DNA of 64,000 bases from Methylobacterium frigidaeris (GCF_022179185.1 NZ_BPQJ01000018.1:62001-126000); one strand, 5' to 3'. Positions 55,316 through 64,000 are shown, counted from the first letter of the stretch. The notes: a model not told the origin generated them from the letters alone. Program-made: numbers and translations.

Positions 55316-55964
55316 ACCGGACAGCACGTTCCGCCCGCGCGCTTCGCGGCGAGCGCAAGAAACGCCCGCCCGGCAGGATTCCAGCTGCAACGAAACCGCA
55401 ACTCGGCCGGATCAGCTCGATCCGTTACCAGCACGCGGGTCGCCTTCCACTGCCGGGTCGGCCCCAAGTTTCTCGAATACGCTGCTTCATCTCGCCACAT
55501 CGGCGGGGAAGACGCAGCCAGGACGCCGGATGCCGAGGCTGCGGATGAGTCGGCTGCCCGAGCAGACACATTGATCGAATCGAGCACGGTCGACTACGTT
55601 AACGGCAGGAAAGGTAGTTGTGGCGCGCCGGAGACGCCCAGGATTGACATACATTGCCGATGACGGCACTGGAGGCGGCGCTACCTTCGGTTGTGCCTGC
55701 GTGCGTCGACTTGCAGCAGCGTCAATCTCCGGGCGACTCGTCCTGCGGCAGGCCGCGGGCAGGCTCTCGCAGCGCGGCCTCAACCAGGCTATACAAGCAA
55801 GAAACAACCTGATCAGCCAAGCAACACGCCAGTCGAGGCGCTGATTCTCCAAGCTGTGCCGTCATGTCCGCACGCCAAAATATCGGAATGGGGCGGCGAG
55901 ATTCAGATACCGATAACTTTCGCGTCTCATACTGCTCGAGACCGAAGCCGCTGGACGAGCCGGG
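55316..55964. other. Long intergenic region
   Basis: 649 bases between the PepSY protein and the GGDEF-EAL gene, less GC-rich than its surroundings. Several short frames exist (for example 55620-55844) but none shows a ribosome site with protein-like composition. No repeat or RNA gene was recognised. The promoter of the GGDEF-EAL gene should lie in its right part. Confidence 0.45.
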
Positions 55965-58253
55965 ATGGCCCTGCACCTCAAGCAATTTCCCAGATTCCTG
56001 GCGGAGCGCCGCGGGCCGGTGATCCTCGGCCTGATCGTGGTGATGCTCCTGTGGGTCGGCGTCGCGGCCAAGCACGAGAACGACGTCAGGGACGCGCTGC
56101 AGGATTCCGAGCGCACGACCCACAATTTCGCGATGGTGTTCGAGGAGAACGTCCTGCGCTCGATCGGCGAGATCGACAAGTCCCTGCTCTACATGCGCCG
56201 CAGCATCGAGAATCGCAGCGGCAAGGAGGATTACGGCACGATCGTCAACACGACCGATCTTCTGAGCGAGATCATCGTGCAGGTGGCGATCATCGGACCG
56301 GACGGGGTGATGCGCGCGACCAATGCCGGCCCGCAGCCGCCGCCGGCGACCGACCTCAGCGACCGCGACCATTTCCGCATCCACGTCGAGAGCCCCGACG
56401 ACGTCCTCTACATCAGCCGCCCGGTGATCGGGCGGGCGAGCGGCCGGGTCTCGGTGCAGTTCAGCCGCCGATTCCGCGGGCCGGACGGGCGCTTCGGCGG
56501 CGTGGTGGTGGCCTCGCTCAACCCGAGCCACCTGACCAAGTTCTACGACAAGATCGACCTCGGCACCCCGGCCGCGATCTCGCTCATCGGCAGCGACGGG
56601 GTGGTGCGCTCCAGCGGCGGCGTCGGCGGTGGCTTCGGAGTCGGCGCCGACCTCGGCCGGACCGAGACCTACCAGAAGATCCGCTCCGGCCGGTCCGGCA
56701 CCTTCACCCTGGAGATGCCGGATGGGGCCGAGAGCCGGCTGGTGACGATCCGCAAGGTGCGCGAGCATCCCCTGTGGGTGAGCGTCAGCTTGCCGGAGGC
56801 CGAGATCTACAAGGACGCCCGGGCCACCCTGAGGATCGACGCCCTGATGGCGGCCCTGCTGACGCTCCTCGTCGGGATCGCGGTGGAGAAGCTCCTGCGC
56901 ATCGAGGCCAAGCGCTCCGAGGCCGAGGCCCGGGTCGTGCGCCTGGCGTCCCTCGACCCCCTGACGGACCTGCCGAACCGCCGCGTGTTTCGCGCCTCGC
57001 TCGAGGCGCAGGCCGAGGCCGCGCGGACGGCACCGGACGCCGCCTACGCGGTGATGTTCCTCGACCTCGACCGCTTCAAGATCGTCAACGACACCCTCGG
57101 CCACAAGGTCGGCGACCACCTGCTGCAGGCGGTGGGCGACCGGCTCGCCGCCACGCTGGTGTCCGGCCAGGTGCTGGCACGCCTCGGCGGCGACGAGTTC
57201 GCGCTGCTGGTGCCCCGCGCCGGCGACAGGGCGGCCCTGGAGGCGATGGCGCAGCGCATCGCCGAGGCGGTCCTGCCGCCGTTCGAGATCGGCAGCCACC
57301 AGATCCGCTCGAGCGTCAGCATCGGCATCGCGGTCGGCCCCGAGGACGGCGAGAGCGCCGACGACATCCTGATCGCCGCCGATCTCGCGCTCTACGCCGT
57401 GAAGGCGGGCAAGCGCGGCACCTTCCGGTTCTACGAGCGGCAGATGAGCGAGGGGCTGGAGGAGCGGCGCCAGCTCGAGAGCGACCTGCGCCGGGCGATC
57501 GAGCGCGGGGAGCTGGAGCTGCACTACCAACCCTCGGTCGTCCTCAAGACCGGTGAGATCGCCGGGTTCGAGGCGCTGGCGCGCTGGCGCCACCCGGTGC
57601 GGGGCAGCGTGCCGCCCTCGCTGTTCATCTCGATCGCCGAGGAATGCGGCCTGATCCACGCCATCGGCGAGTGGTCGCTGACCGAGGCCTGCCGGCAGGC
57701 CGCGACCTGGCCCGAGCGGCTGAAGATCGCCGTGAACCTGTCGCCGGTGCAGTTCTCCGGCCCCGACCTCGTCGGGATGGTGCGCGGGGTGCTGGAGCGG
57801 ACCGGCCTGCCGGCCCACCGCCTCGAGCTCGAGATCACCGAGCAGATGCTGCTCGACAGCGGCGAGGCGACGCTCGCGATCCTGCGCGACCTCAAGGCGC
57901 TCGGCCTGCACGTGGCGATGGACGATTTCGGCACCGGCTACTCCTCGCTCAACTACCTGAGGAGCTTCCCGTTCGACCGCATCAAGGTCGACCGCAGCTT
58001 CGTCACCGGACTCGGCACCGGGGCACAGAACGCCGCGATCGTCCGCGCGGTCATCGACATCGCCCGGGTGCTCGGCATGCGCACCACCGCGGAAGGCATC
58101 GAGACGGCCGACCAGCAGCGCGTCCTGGCGCTCTTGGGTTGCGACGAGGTCCAGGGCTACCTGTTCAGCCGCCCGGTACCGGCCGAGGAGGCCCGGGCGC
58201 TCGTCGCCCGCTGGTGCGCCGAGAACCAGCGGGCCAGGACGCTGGCGGCGTGA
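55965..58253 (+). CDS. Membrane diguanylate cyclase/phosphodiesterase (GGDEF-EAL)
   Basis: 762 residues. Membrane helix at about 18-35, a periplasmic double-Cache-like sensor domain (about 40-280), a second helix near 290-305, then GGDEF and EAL domains. The cyclase site is canonical GGDEF (408-412) and the phosphodiesterase site is canonical EAL (536-538), followed by NLSPVQF and DDFGTGYSS, so both activities look intact. It sets cyclic-di-GMP levels in response to an unknown extracytoplasmic ligand. Confidence 0.93.
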   Translation: MALHLKQFPRFLAERRGPVILGLIVVMLLWVGVAAKHENDVRDALQDSERTTHNFAMVFEENVLRSIGEIDKSLLYMRRSIENRSGKEDYGTIVNTTDLLSEIIVQVAIIGPDGVMRATNAGPQPPPATDLSDRDHFRIHVESPDDVLYISRPVIGRASGRVSVQFSRRFRGPDGRFGGVVVASLNPSHLTKFYDKIDLGTPAAISLIGSDGVVRSSGGVGGGFGVGADLGRTETYQKIRSGRSGTFTLEMPDGAESRLVTIRKVREHPLWVSVSLPEAEIYKDARATLRIDALMAALLTLLVGIAVEKLLRIEAKRSEAEARVVRLASLDPLTDLPNRRVFRASLEAQAEAARTAPDAAYAVMFLDLDRFKIVNDTLGHKVGDHLLQAVGDRLAATLVSGQVLARLGGDEFALLVPRAGDRAALEAMAQRIAEAVLPPFEIGSHQIRSSVSIGIAVGPEDGESADDILIAADLALYAVKAGKRGTFRFYERQMSEGLEERRQLESDLRRAIERGELELHYQPSVVLKTGEIAGFEALARWRHPVRGSVPPSLFISIAEECGLIHAIGEWSLTEACRQAATWPERLKIAVNLSPVQFSGPDLVGMVRGVLERTGLPAHRLELEITEQMLLDSGEATLAILRDLKALGLHVAMDDFGTGYSSLNYLRSFPFDRIKVDRSFVTGLGTGAQNAAIVRAVIDIARVLGMRTTAEGIETADQQRVLALLGCDEVQGYLFSRPVPAEEARALVARWCAENQRARTLAA

Positions 58254-58294
58254 CCGATCTACCCGCCCTTCCGCGGGCCGTCGTCAAGAGTTTG

Positions 58295-58339
58295 GACCCG
58301 CATCACCGGATTCATCCCGGTGAACTTCGATCGCGGGTC
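58295..58339. terminator. Nested hairpin between convergent genes
   Basis: GACCCGC (58295-58301) pairs with GCGGGTC (58333-58339) and encloses CACCGG/CCGGTG (58304-58309 with 58317-58322). It lies between the GGDEF-EAL gene and the convergent EamA gene, so it may act as a terminator, but no T-run follows. Confidence 0.4.
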
Positions 58340-58389
58340 GCGGGCTCCTGGACGAGCGGGTTGTGGACGAACGGGTCAAGCGTCAGCCG

Positions 58390-59400
58390 CTATCGCGTCG
58401 CCGGCTTCTGCCGGAGTGACGCCACCCATTTCCGCACGCCCTGCCCTGCCGCCCGACCCGGACTCCGCAGGGGCGAGGTGCCGCGCCGGCGCATCCAGGT
58501 CTCGTGCCAGAGGAGCAGGGCGCCGGCCGCCACCACGATCGTGCCGCCGACGACGAGGTGCGGGGTCGGGACTTCGCCGAAGGCGAGGTAGCCGAGGCCC
58601 ATGCCCCAGACCAGCATCAGGTAGTAGAACGGCGACACCGCGGTGGCCGGCGCCGAGGCGAGCGCCCTGGTCCAGAGATATTGCGCGCCGACATTCGAGG
58701 CGCCGAGCAACCCGAACAGGGCGGCGTCGGGCCAGCTCGGCCAGCGGAAGCCGAAGACCAGCAGCACCGAATGCGCTGCCGCCATCACGGCCATCTGCCA
58801 GATCAGCAGCGTGCCGGCCTTCTCGGTCTTGGCCATGCCTCGCACCGCCACCGTGACGGTGCCGTACATCACGGCGTTGCCCAGCGCGAACAACGCGCCG
58901 ACCTGGAGCGAATCGGCGCCCGGGTTGGTCACCACCAGCACGCCCAGGAAGCCGACCACCAGCACGCCCCAGCGCACCGGGTCCGACGCCTCCTTGTGCC
59001 AGAGGATCGCCACAACGGCGGCGAAGAGCGGCGCCGAGAAGCCGATCGCCGTGACCCCGGCGAGCGGCATCAGCCCCAGAGCCAGCACCGTCAGCGTCTG
59101 GGAGATCGCCTGCGACAGCCCGCGGGCGACGTGGGCGCCGGGCTTGCCCGTGCGGAACACCCCGAGGCCCGTCGCCGGCAGCATGAAGGCGCAGACCAAC
59201 CCGAAGGCGATCGAGGAGCGCAGGAACATCACCTCGCCGACCGGATAATGGGCGACGAGGTGCTTCGAGAAGGCGTTCGACAGGGTCAGCAGCACCGTCG
59301 CGCCGATCATCAGCGCGATGCCGAGGGGAATGTTGTCGGCGGGGCGGACGGCCTCCGCCGGCAGCCGATCGGTGGCCGGGGCGCGGGCGGCGCTCTGCAT
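58390..59400 (-). CDS. EamA/DMT-family transporter
   Basis: 336 residues with ten predicted membrane helices in two EamA halves; LSNAFSKHLVAHYPVGEVMF and the second-half GASNVGAQYLWTRALASAPAT are typical. It transports an unknown metabolite, often as exporter. The start at 59400 has GGAGATC upstream; longer frames were rejected. The C-terminal tail is basic and cytoplasmic. Confidence 0.88.
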   Translation of the reverse strand: MQSAARAPATDRLPAEAVRPADNIPLGIALMIGATVLLTLSNAFSKHLVAHYPVGEVMFLRSSIAFGLVCAFMLPATGLGVFRTGKPGAHVARGLSQAISQTLTVLALGLMPLAGVTAIGFSAPLFAAVVAILWHKEASDPVRWGVLVVGFLGVLVVTNPGADSLQVGALFALGNAVMYGTVTVAVRGMAKTEKAGTLLIWQMAVMAAAHSVLLVFGFRWPSWPDAALFGLLGASNVGAQYLWTRALASAPATAVSPFYYLMLVWGMGLGYLAFGEVPTPHLVVGGTIVVAAGALLLWHETWMRRRGTSPLRSPGRAAGQGVRKWVASLRQKPATR

Positions 59401-59477
59401 GGGGATCTCCGACGCTAGAGAGTTTTCCGACGACGTGGGTACCGGTTCGTCGCAGAAAATGCGGCGAAGCCAACGAC

Positions 59478-59519
59478 CTGGAGGAGCCCCCGATCGCAGC
59501 GTGACCGGGGCTCCTCCAG
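59478..59519. terminator. Perfect 13-bp inverted repeat
   Basis: CTGGAGGAGCCCC (59478-59490) and GGGGCTCCTCCAG (59507-59519) around 16 bases. It lies about 100 bases after the stop of the PvcA-like gene on the minus strand and upstream of the EamA gene. It is probably a transcription terminator or a processing signal; there is no U-tract. Confidence 0.55.
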
Positions 59520-59620
59520 AGCGTCGTCCGACGCGGCGGGCACCCGCCCGTTGCGGACGACGCGGCACAATCAAGAACCTGAAGCGGCACCCGGTCGGAG
59601 GCGCCACCCTCGCGTGCGGG

Positions 59621-60526
59621 TCAGGCGGCCGGCTGCCCGGCCGGTGGGGCGTCGGACGAGGCGTCCGATTGCGCGCTCATGAACCAGGGCTTCACCCCGA
59701 CGCCGCGGCGCAGGGAGTACATGTAGAAGATCGGCATGGTGGCCGGGAACAGGTCGCGGAACTCGCTGCCGTTGAAAGTGACGAACACCGCCTCCGGGAA
59801 GGCCGCCGCCACGGCACGCTTCTCGACCATGTTCATGCGGTGGTAGTCGAGGGCGCCCTGCTCGGTGGAGCCCTCGCCGCGGTACCACTTGGCCGCGCAG
59901 GCGATCAGGCTGGCCAGGATCTCGCCGGAGGGCTCCTCCTCGGGCGTGTCCGCCCCGATCTCGCGGGCGAAGGCGACGATGTCGCTGAGCCGGGTGCTGG
60001 CGAAGCCGCGGGCCTGCGCTGCGGCATCGATGGCGCCGAAATAGGCATCCGCCGCCGCGGCCGGATGCCCGTTCAGCGAGGCGTGGGTGTCGGTGAAGAT
60101 CAGCCGGAAGATCGCTCCCGGCGCGTAGGCCTGGCGCACCCGCTCGGCGAGCTGGCCGAGATAGTCGAGGCAGGCGAGGTCCGGCGCGGCGATCTCGGCA
60201 CGCGGGCCCTTGCCCCAGTACAGCACGAACTCGAGCGGACGCCCGGCACGGATCGCCGCCTCGACCACAGGCACCAGCCGCTCGGGATTGCCGGGCTGCT
60301 CGCGCTTGAACGCCCAGGTGTTGAACGCCTTGACAATCAACTCAGGATTGATTTTGCCGGACGGTTTTTCCCCCTTGCGGATTGTCTTTCGTGTCGATGC
60401 CAAGTCGCCCGGACGCGTCGTGGCCGCGACAAGATCCGCTCCGCTGGGAGAGGCCGATTGCATATCATTCATCCCCGTCTCGCGCAGCAACGTAAAGCTG
60501 GAAGTAGACTTTTCTAGCGCCAGCAT
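59621..60526 (-). CDS. Isocyanide synthase-like protein (remote PvcA/DIT1 resemblance)
   Basis: 301 residues, soluble, no named family certain. The core reads GRPLEFVLYWGKGPR, DLACLDYLGQLAERVRQAY, PGAIFRLIFTDTHASLNG, DAYFGAIDAAAQARGF and RLSDIVAF. The order (a lysine-containing GK-P loop, an aspartate before a leucine-rich helix, a Y-x-PGA strand and a T-D-x-H/G motif followed by a Y-F helix) parallels PvcA/DIT1 isonitrile synthases, which convert an amino acid plus ribulose 5-phosphate to an isocyanide. The usual second enzyme (PvcB-type oxygenase) is absent. Start ATG 60526 has AGGTGG upstream; GTG 60535 and ATG 60472 are alternatives. It stands alone behind an AT-rich promoter. Confidence 0.55.
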   Translation of the reverse strand: MLALEKSTSSFTLLRETGMNDMQSASPSGADLVAATTRPGDLASTRKTIRKGEKPSGKINPELIVKAFNTWAFKREQPGNPERLVPVVEAAIRAGRPLEFVLYWGKGPRAEIAAPDLACLDYLGQLAERVRQAYAPGAIFRLIFTDTHASLNGHPAAAADAYFGAIDAAAQARGFASTRLSDIVAFAREIGADTPEEEPSGEILASLIACAAKWYRGEGSTEQGALDYHRMNMVEKRAVAAAFPEAVFVTFNGSEFRDLFPATMPIFYMYSLRRGVGVKPWFMSAQSDASSDAPPAGQPAA

Positions 60527-60567
60527 GACGGCCACCTGTTCATCGTCTCGCGATGGGCGATAAGTGG

Positions 60568-60613
60568 GTTAACGACTTGCTAAAGTCAATCGAATTGCTA
60601 ACAAATAGTTAAC
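60568..60613 (-). promoter_or_regulatory. AT-rich promoter region with direct repeats
   Basis: Two TTGCTAA copies (60577-60583 and 60595-60601) are spaced 18 bases start-to-start and flanked by GTTAAC at 60568-60573 and 60608-60613. It lies 42-87 bases upstream of the PvcA-like ATG and upstream of the divergent FAD-subunit gene. It is a candidate operator/promoter for the former. Confidence 0.5.
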
Positions 60614-60783
60614 GGCCCCGTCCGGCGAAATTTTGCCGGCTCACGGGCTCGGCGGCTCGGGGCAAAGCAGCGCCGGGAGGCCTGCGGGCTTCCGACGCCG
60701 TTGCCGCGTTGGACGCGATCTTGCCTTAAGGTAGCCGCGGGCCCCGTCCGGGGGGCGCATGCGGGAGGCTCGCGAGACGGCTC

Positions 60784-61608
60784 ATGGACCTCAACAGCAT
60801 CACGGAGGTGGTGGCGCCCCGCGCCCGGGCCGCCCTGCCGGCCTGGCGGCCGGGTGACGCCTGGCTCGCCGGCGGGACCTGGCTCTTCTCCGAGCCGCAG
60901 GACGGGATCGGCCGTCTGATCGATCTGCCCTCTCTCGGCTGGGAGCCGCACGCGGTGACGGAGCAGGGCCTCCGGATCGCCGCGACCTGCACGATCGCGG
61001 CCCTCGACCGGATCGAGCTGCCGGCCTCTTTCGCCGCCGCCCCCCTGATCGGCCAGTGCTGCCGGGCCCTGCTCGGCTCGTTCAAGGTCTGGAACGCCGC
61101 GACCGTCGGCGGCAATCTCTGCCTCGCGCTCCCCGCCGGGCCGATGATCGCCCTCGCGGTCGCCCTCGACGGGGTCGGCCTGATCTGGACGCCGGACGGC
61201 GGCGAGCGGCGGCTTCCCGTCCGCGACCTGGTGCGTGGGCCGCAGGCGACGGCGCTTCAGCCCGGCGAGATCCTGCGGGAGATCGACCTGCCGGTTGCGG
61301 CGCTGCGGCGGCGCACGACCTTCCGACGCATCAGCTTGAGCCCCAACGGCCGCTCCGGCGCCCTGGTGATCGCCTCCCTGGACCCGTCGGGCGCCTTCGC
61401 CCTCACGGTGACGGCCTCGACCCGGCGCCCGGTGCGGATCGATCGCCCCGGCCTGCCGGAAGCCGGGGAGCTCGCCGCGGCGCTGGAGGCCGCGATCCCG
61501 GACGGGCTCTGGTACGACGACGTCCACGGCGCGCCGGACTGGCGCCGCCACGTCACCGGGCTCCTCGCCGAGGAGGCCCGGGCCGAGTTCGCGGGAGGCG
61601 GCGCATGA
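60784..61608 (+). CDS. Xanthine dehydrogenase family protein, FAD-binding subunit
   Basis: 274 residues of the CO-dehydrogenase/xanthine-dehydrogenase M-subunit type. The FAD pyrophosphate loop LAGGTWLF near residue 30 and the ATVGGNLCLALPAG motif near 110-125 are conserved. It transfers electrons from the iron-sulfur clusters to a final acceptor. The stop overlaps the next gene (ATGA), the fused iron-sulfur/molybdenum subunit. Confidence 0.9.
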   Translation: MDLNSITEVVAPRARAALPAWRPGDAWLAGGTWLFSEPQDGIGRLIDLPSLGWEPHAVTEQGLRIAATCTIAALDRIELPASFAAAPLIGQCCRALLGSFKVWNAATVGGNLCLALPAGPMIALAVALDGVGLIWTPDGGERRLPVRDLVRGPQATALQPGEILREIDLPVAALRRRTTFRRISLSPNGRSGALVIASLDPSGAFALTVTASTRRPVRIDRPGLPEAGELAAALEAAIPDGLWYDDVHGAPDWRRHVTGLLAEEARAEFAGGGA

Positions 61609-64000
61609 GGCTGACGGTCAACGGAACGGTGCACGAGGCCGCGCCCCGCGCCGGGCAGTGCCTGCGCACCCTGCTGCGCGAGCTCGGCTGGTTCGGGGTC
61701 AAGAAGGGCTGCGACGCCGGCGATTGCGGTGCCTGCACGGTGCATGTCGACGGCGAGCCGCTGCATGCCTGCCTGGTGCCGGCCTTCCGGGCGGCGGACC
61801 GGAGCATCACCACGGTCGAGGGTCTGGCCGGTCCCTGCGCGCCGGAAGGCGGCGTGCAGGGCCACCTCCACCCGGTGCAGGCGGCCTTCGTCGCCGCGCA
61901 GGGGTTCCAGTGCGGCTTCTGCACCTCCGGGATGGTGATGACGGCGGCCGCCCTCGACCAGGGCCAGCGGCAGGACCTGCCTGCGGCACTGAAGGGCAAT
62001 CTCTGCCGCTGCACCGGCTACCGGGCGATCGCCGACGCGATCGCGGGAATCGATGGCCCTGTCCCTTCCTGCGACCGCAGCCCCCCGGCCCCGGCGAGCG
62101 CCGCCATCGTCAGCGGTCGCGCGCGCTACACCCTCGACCTCGACTTGGGCAGCGCCCTGCACCTCAAGGTGCTGCGCTCGCCCCACGCCCATGCGCGGGT
62201 CCTGCACATCGACACCGAGGCTGCCCTGGCTCTGCCCGGCGTGGTGCGGGTGCTGACCCACGCCGACGCGCCGGACCGGCTCTTCTCCACCGCCCGGCAT
62301 CAGAACCCCGCCGACGATGCCAGCGACACCCGGGTGCTCGACCCCGTGATGCGCTTCGTCGGCCAGCGCGTCGCGGCGGTGGTCGCGGAGAGCGAAGCGG
62401 CGGCGGAGGCCGGCTGCCGGGCCCTTCGCGTCGAGTACGCGGTGCTGCCGGCCTGCCTCGACCCCGAGCGCGCCCTCGATTCCGACGCGCCCCTGGTCCA
62501 CGGCACGCGGCCGACCGGCGAGGACGCGCCCCCGCTCCACCCTCATCCCAACCTCGCCGCCGAGGCGCATGGCGAGATCGGCGACGTCGCGGCGGGCCTC
62601 GCCGCGGCGGACGTGGTGCACGAGGGCACCTATCACTCGCAGCGGATCCAGCACGCCCATCTCGAGACCCACGCAGCCGTGGGGTGGCGCGACCCGGACG
62701 GGCGTCTCGTCATCCGCTCCAGCACCCAGGTGCCGTTCCTCACCCGCGACGCCCTCTGCGCCCTGTTCGACCTTCCGCGCGACCAGGTCCGGGTCGAGTG
62801 CGGCCGCGTCGGCGGCGGCTTCGGGGGCAAGCAGGAGATGCTGACCGAGGACCTGGTGGCGCTCGCCGTGATGGCGACAGGCCGGCCGGTGCGCTGGGAG
62901 CTGACCCGCGCCGAGCAGTTCACCGCCACCACGACCCGCCACCCGATGCGGGTGCGGGTGCGCCTCGGCGCCCGCGCCGACGGCACCCTGACGGCGATCG
63001 ACCTCCAGGTGCTGTCGAATACCGGCGCCTACGGCAACCATGCCGGCGGCGTGCTGCATCACGGCTGCAACGAGGTGATCGCGGTCTATCGCTGCGACAA
63101 CAAGCGGGTCGACGGCTACGCCGTCCACACCCACACCCTGCCGGCGGGCGCGTTTCGCGGCTACGGGTTGAGCCAGACCATCTTCGCGGTCGAATCCGCC
63201 ATGGACGAGCTCGCCCGGGCGCTCGACCTCGATCCGTTCGAGCTGCGGCGCCGCAACGTGGTGCGGCCCGGCGACCCGATGGTCTCGACGAGCCTCGAAC
63301 CGCACGACGTGCGCTACGGCAGCTACGGCCTTGACCAGTGCCTCGACGCGGTCGCGCAGGCCCTGTCCGCGCGCCCTCCCTCGGGCCCGCCGGGCTGGCG
63401 CACGGGATCCGGCATGGCGCTCGCCATGATCGACACCATCCCGCCCCGCGGCCACTTCGCGGAAGCCGGCATCGCGCTCGAACGGGACGGCCGCTACTCC
63501 TTGCGCGTCGGCACGGTCGAGTTCGGCAACGGCACCTCGACGGTGCACGGCCAGATCGCCGCGGAGGCCCTGGGCACCACGCCGGACCGAATCGTCCTGC
63601 GCCAGGGCGACACCGACGCGGTCGGGCACGATACCGGCGCCTATGGCAGCACCGGCATCGTGGTGGCCGGCCAGGCAACCCTGCGCGCCGCCGAAACCCT
63701 GGCCGCGACGTTGCGCGAGCGCGCCGCCGCCCGCCTCGGCGTCGATCCCGCCTCGTGCCGGCTCGACGGCGACGCCGTCGCGGCGGACGAGGCGCGGGTC
63801 GCGCTCGCCGATCTCGGCCCGGCGGAGGCGGTGGGGCACGCCGACGGCACGCCGCGCTCGGTGGCGTTCAACGTCCAGGGCTTCCAGGTCGCGGTGCATC
63901 CAGGAACGGGCGAGCTGCGCATCCTGCGGAGCGTCCACGCCGCCGATGCCGGCCGGGTGATGAACCCGGTGCAGTGCCGCGGCCAGATCGAGGGTGGCGT
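61605..64000 (+). CDS. Iron-sulfur/molybdopterin fused oxidoreductase (XDH/aldehyde oxidase family), cut by window end
   Basis: About 799 codons are present and the frame is still open at the edge. Residues 1-150 form the small subunit: [2Fe-2S] cysteines 36, 41, 44 and 56, then the second cluster with Cys103, 106, 134 and 136. From about 165 (IVSGRARYTLDLD) the molybdopterin large subunit follows, with RVGGGFGGKQEM and GAFRGYGLSQ motifs. Fusion of FeS and Mo subunits with a separate FAD gene is a less common layout of this family. The substrate could be a purine, aldehyde or N-heterocycle; it cannot be decided here. Confidence 0.9.
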   Translation, partial: MRLTVNGTVHEAAPRAGQCLRTLLRELGWFGVKKGCDAGDCGACTVHVDGEPLHACLVPAFRAADRSITTVEGLAGPCAPEGGVQGHLHPVQAAFVAAQGFQCGFCTSGMVMTAAALDQGQRQDLPAALKGNLCRCTGYRAIADAIAGIDGPVPSCDRSPPAPASAAIVSGRARYTLDLDLGSALHLKVLRSPHAHARVLHIDTEAALALPGVVRVLTHADAPDRLFSTARHQNPADDASDTRVLDPVMRFVGQRVAAVVAESEAAAEAGCRALRVEYAVLPACLDPERALDSDAPLVHGTRPTGEDAPPLHPHPNLAAEAHGEIGDVAAGLAAADVVHEGTYHSQRIQHAHLETHAAVGWRDPDGRLVIRSSTQVPFLTRDALCALFDLPRDQVRVECGRVGGGFGGKQEMLTEDLVALAVMATGRPVRWELTRAEQFTATTTRHPMRVRVRLGARADGTLTAIDLQVLSNTGAYGNHAGGVLHHGCNEVIAVYRCDNKRVDGYAVHTHTLPAGAFRGYGLSQTIFAVESAMDELARALDLDPFELRRRNVVRPGDPMVSTSLEPHDVRYGSYGLDQCLDAVAQALSARPPSGPPGWRTGSGMALAMIDTIPPRGHFAEAGIALERDGRYSLRVGTVEFGNGTSTVHGQIAAEALGTTPDRIVLRQGDTDAVGHDTGAYGSTGIVVAGQATLRAAETLAATLRERAAARLGVDPASCRLDGDAVAADEARVALADLGPAEAVGHADGTPRSVAFNVQGFQVAVHPGTGELRILRSVHAADAGRVMNPVQCRGQIEGG

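Noticed and set aside
55620-55844. 74-codon ORF in the long gap before the GGDEF-EAL gene
   Set aside because: No ribosome site, no recognisable domain; competing frames on both strands look equally random.

Overview
The window is about 64 kb of very GC-rich (by eye roughly 70%) alphaproteobacterial chromosome. The gene order, the paired LOV histidine kinases, the NDUFS4-type complex I subunit gene and several sites resembling GGAAC-N17-GTT (sigma-EcfG/PhyR) promoters fit Hyphomicrobiales, most likely Methylobacterium. This assignment is inference; no marker rRNA is present.

Left part (1-12.9 kb, all plus strand): the envelope cluster pyrH(3' end)-frr-uppS-cdsA-dxr-rseP-bamA-lpxD-fabZ-lpxA-lpxI-lpxB. 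It covers the end of pyrimidine/translation housekeeping, isoprenoid carrier and phospholipid synthesis, the site-2 protease, the outer-membrane assembly core and lipid A synthesis. Several genes overlap by the ATGA or TTGA type, and clear terminators follow rseP and bamA.

12.9-27.2 kb: mixed genes. These are a peroxiredoxin, a LOV-histidine kinase-receiver protein, a RidA-GNAT fusion, an outer-membrane beta-barrel-like protein, a small hydrophilic protein, a zinc alcohol dehydrogenase with a membrane partner, prmA, an SDR, argE, two small conserved proteins, an MFS exporter and a spore-photolyase-like radical SAM protein with no standard start codon. Three candidate EcfG promoters cluster at 18.0-21.3 kb.

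27.2-31.2 kb: a complex I accessory subunit, tRNA-Pro(TGG), a cysteine-knuckle protein, a Hint-domain protein whose 5' half is strikingly AT-rich, a ruvA gene without ruvC or ruvB neighbours, and a frameshifted ORF.

31.2-39.1 kb: an OmpR/EnvZ-type pair, ubiK, a ybjN-like gene, proC, a TetR regulator, cytochrome b561, a DUF3088 protein and a second LOV kinase (HWE type). 39.4-40.6 kb holds a DUF433/DUF5615 toxin-antitoxin-like pair. 40.8-45.7 kb holds a LysR regulator divergent from an SHMT-like gene with substituted active-site residues, and the 5-oxoprolinase genes pxpABC.

45.8-51.1 kb: a small membrane protein and a periplasmic protein flanking a symmetric EcfG-like site, a TSUP permease, an ACT-domain protein, a thioesterase, an aldo/keto reductase and an ABC substrate-binding protein. 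51.3-55.3 kb: a cobalamin riboswitch, an AT-rich palindrome, a TonB-dependent receptor and a PepSY protein. 55.9-60.6 kb: a GGDEF-EAL protein, an EamA transporter and a protein that looks remotely like the PvcA/DIT1 isocyanide synthases. The right edge carries an aldehyde/xanthine-dehydrogenase-type pair: a separate FAD subunit, then an iron-sulfur/molybdopterin fusion cut by the window end.

No insertion sequence, prophage, CRISPR array or rRNA was recognised.
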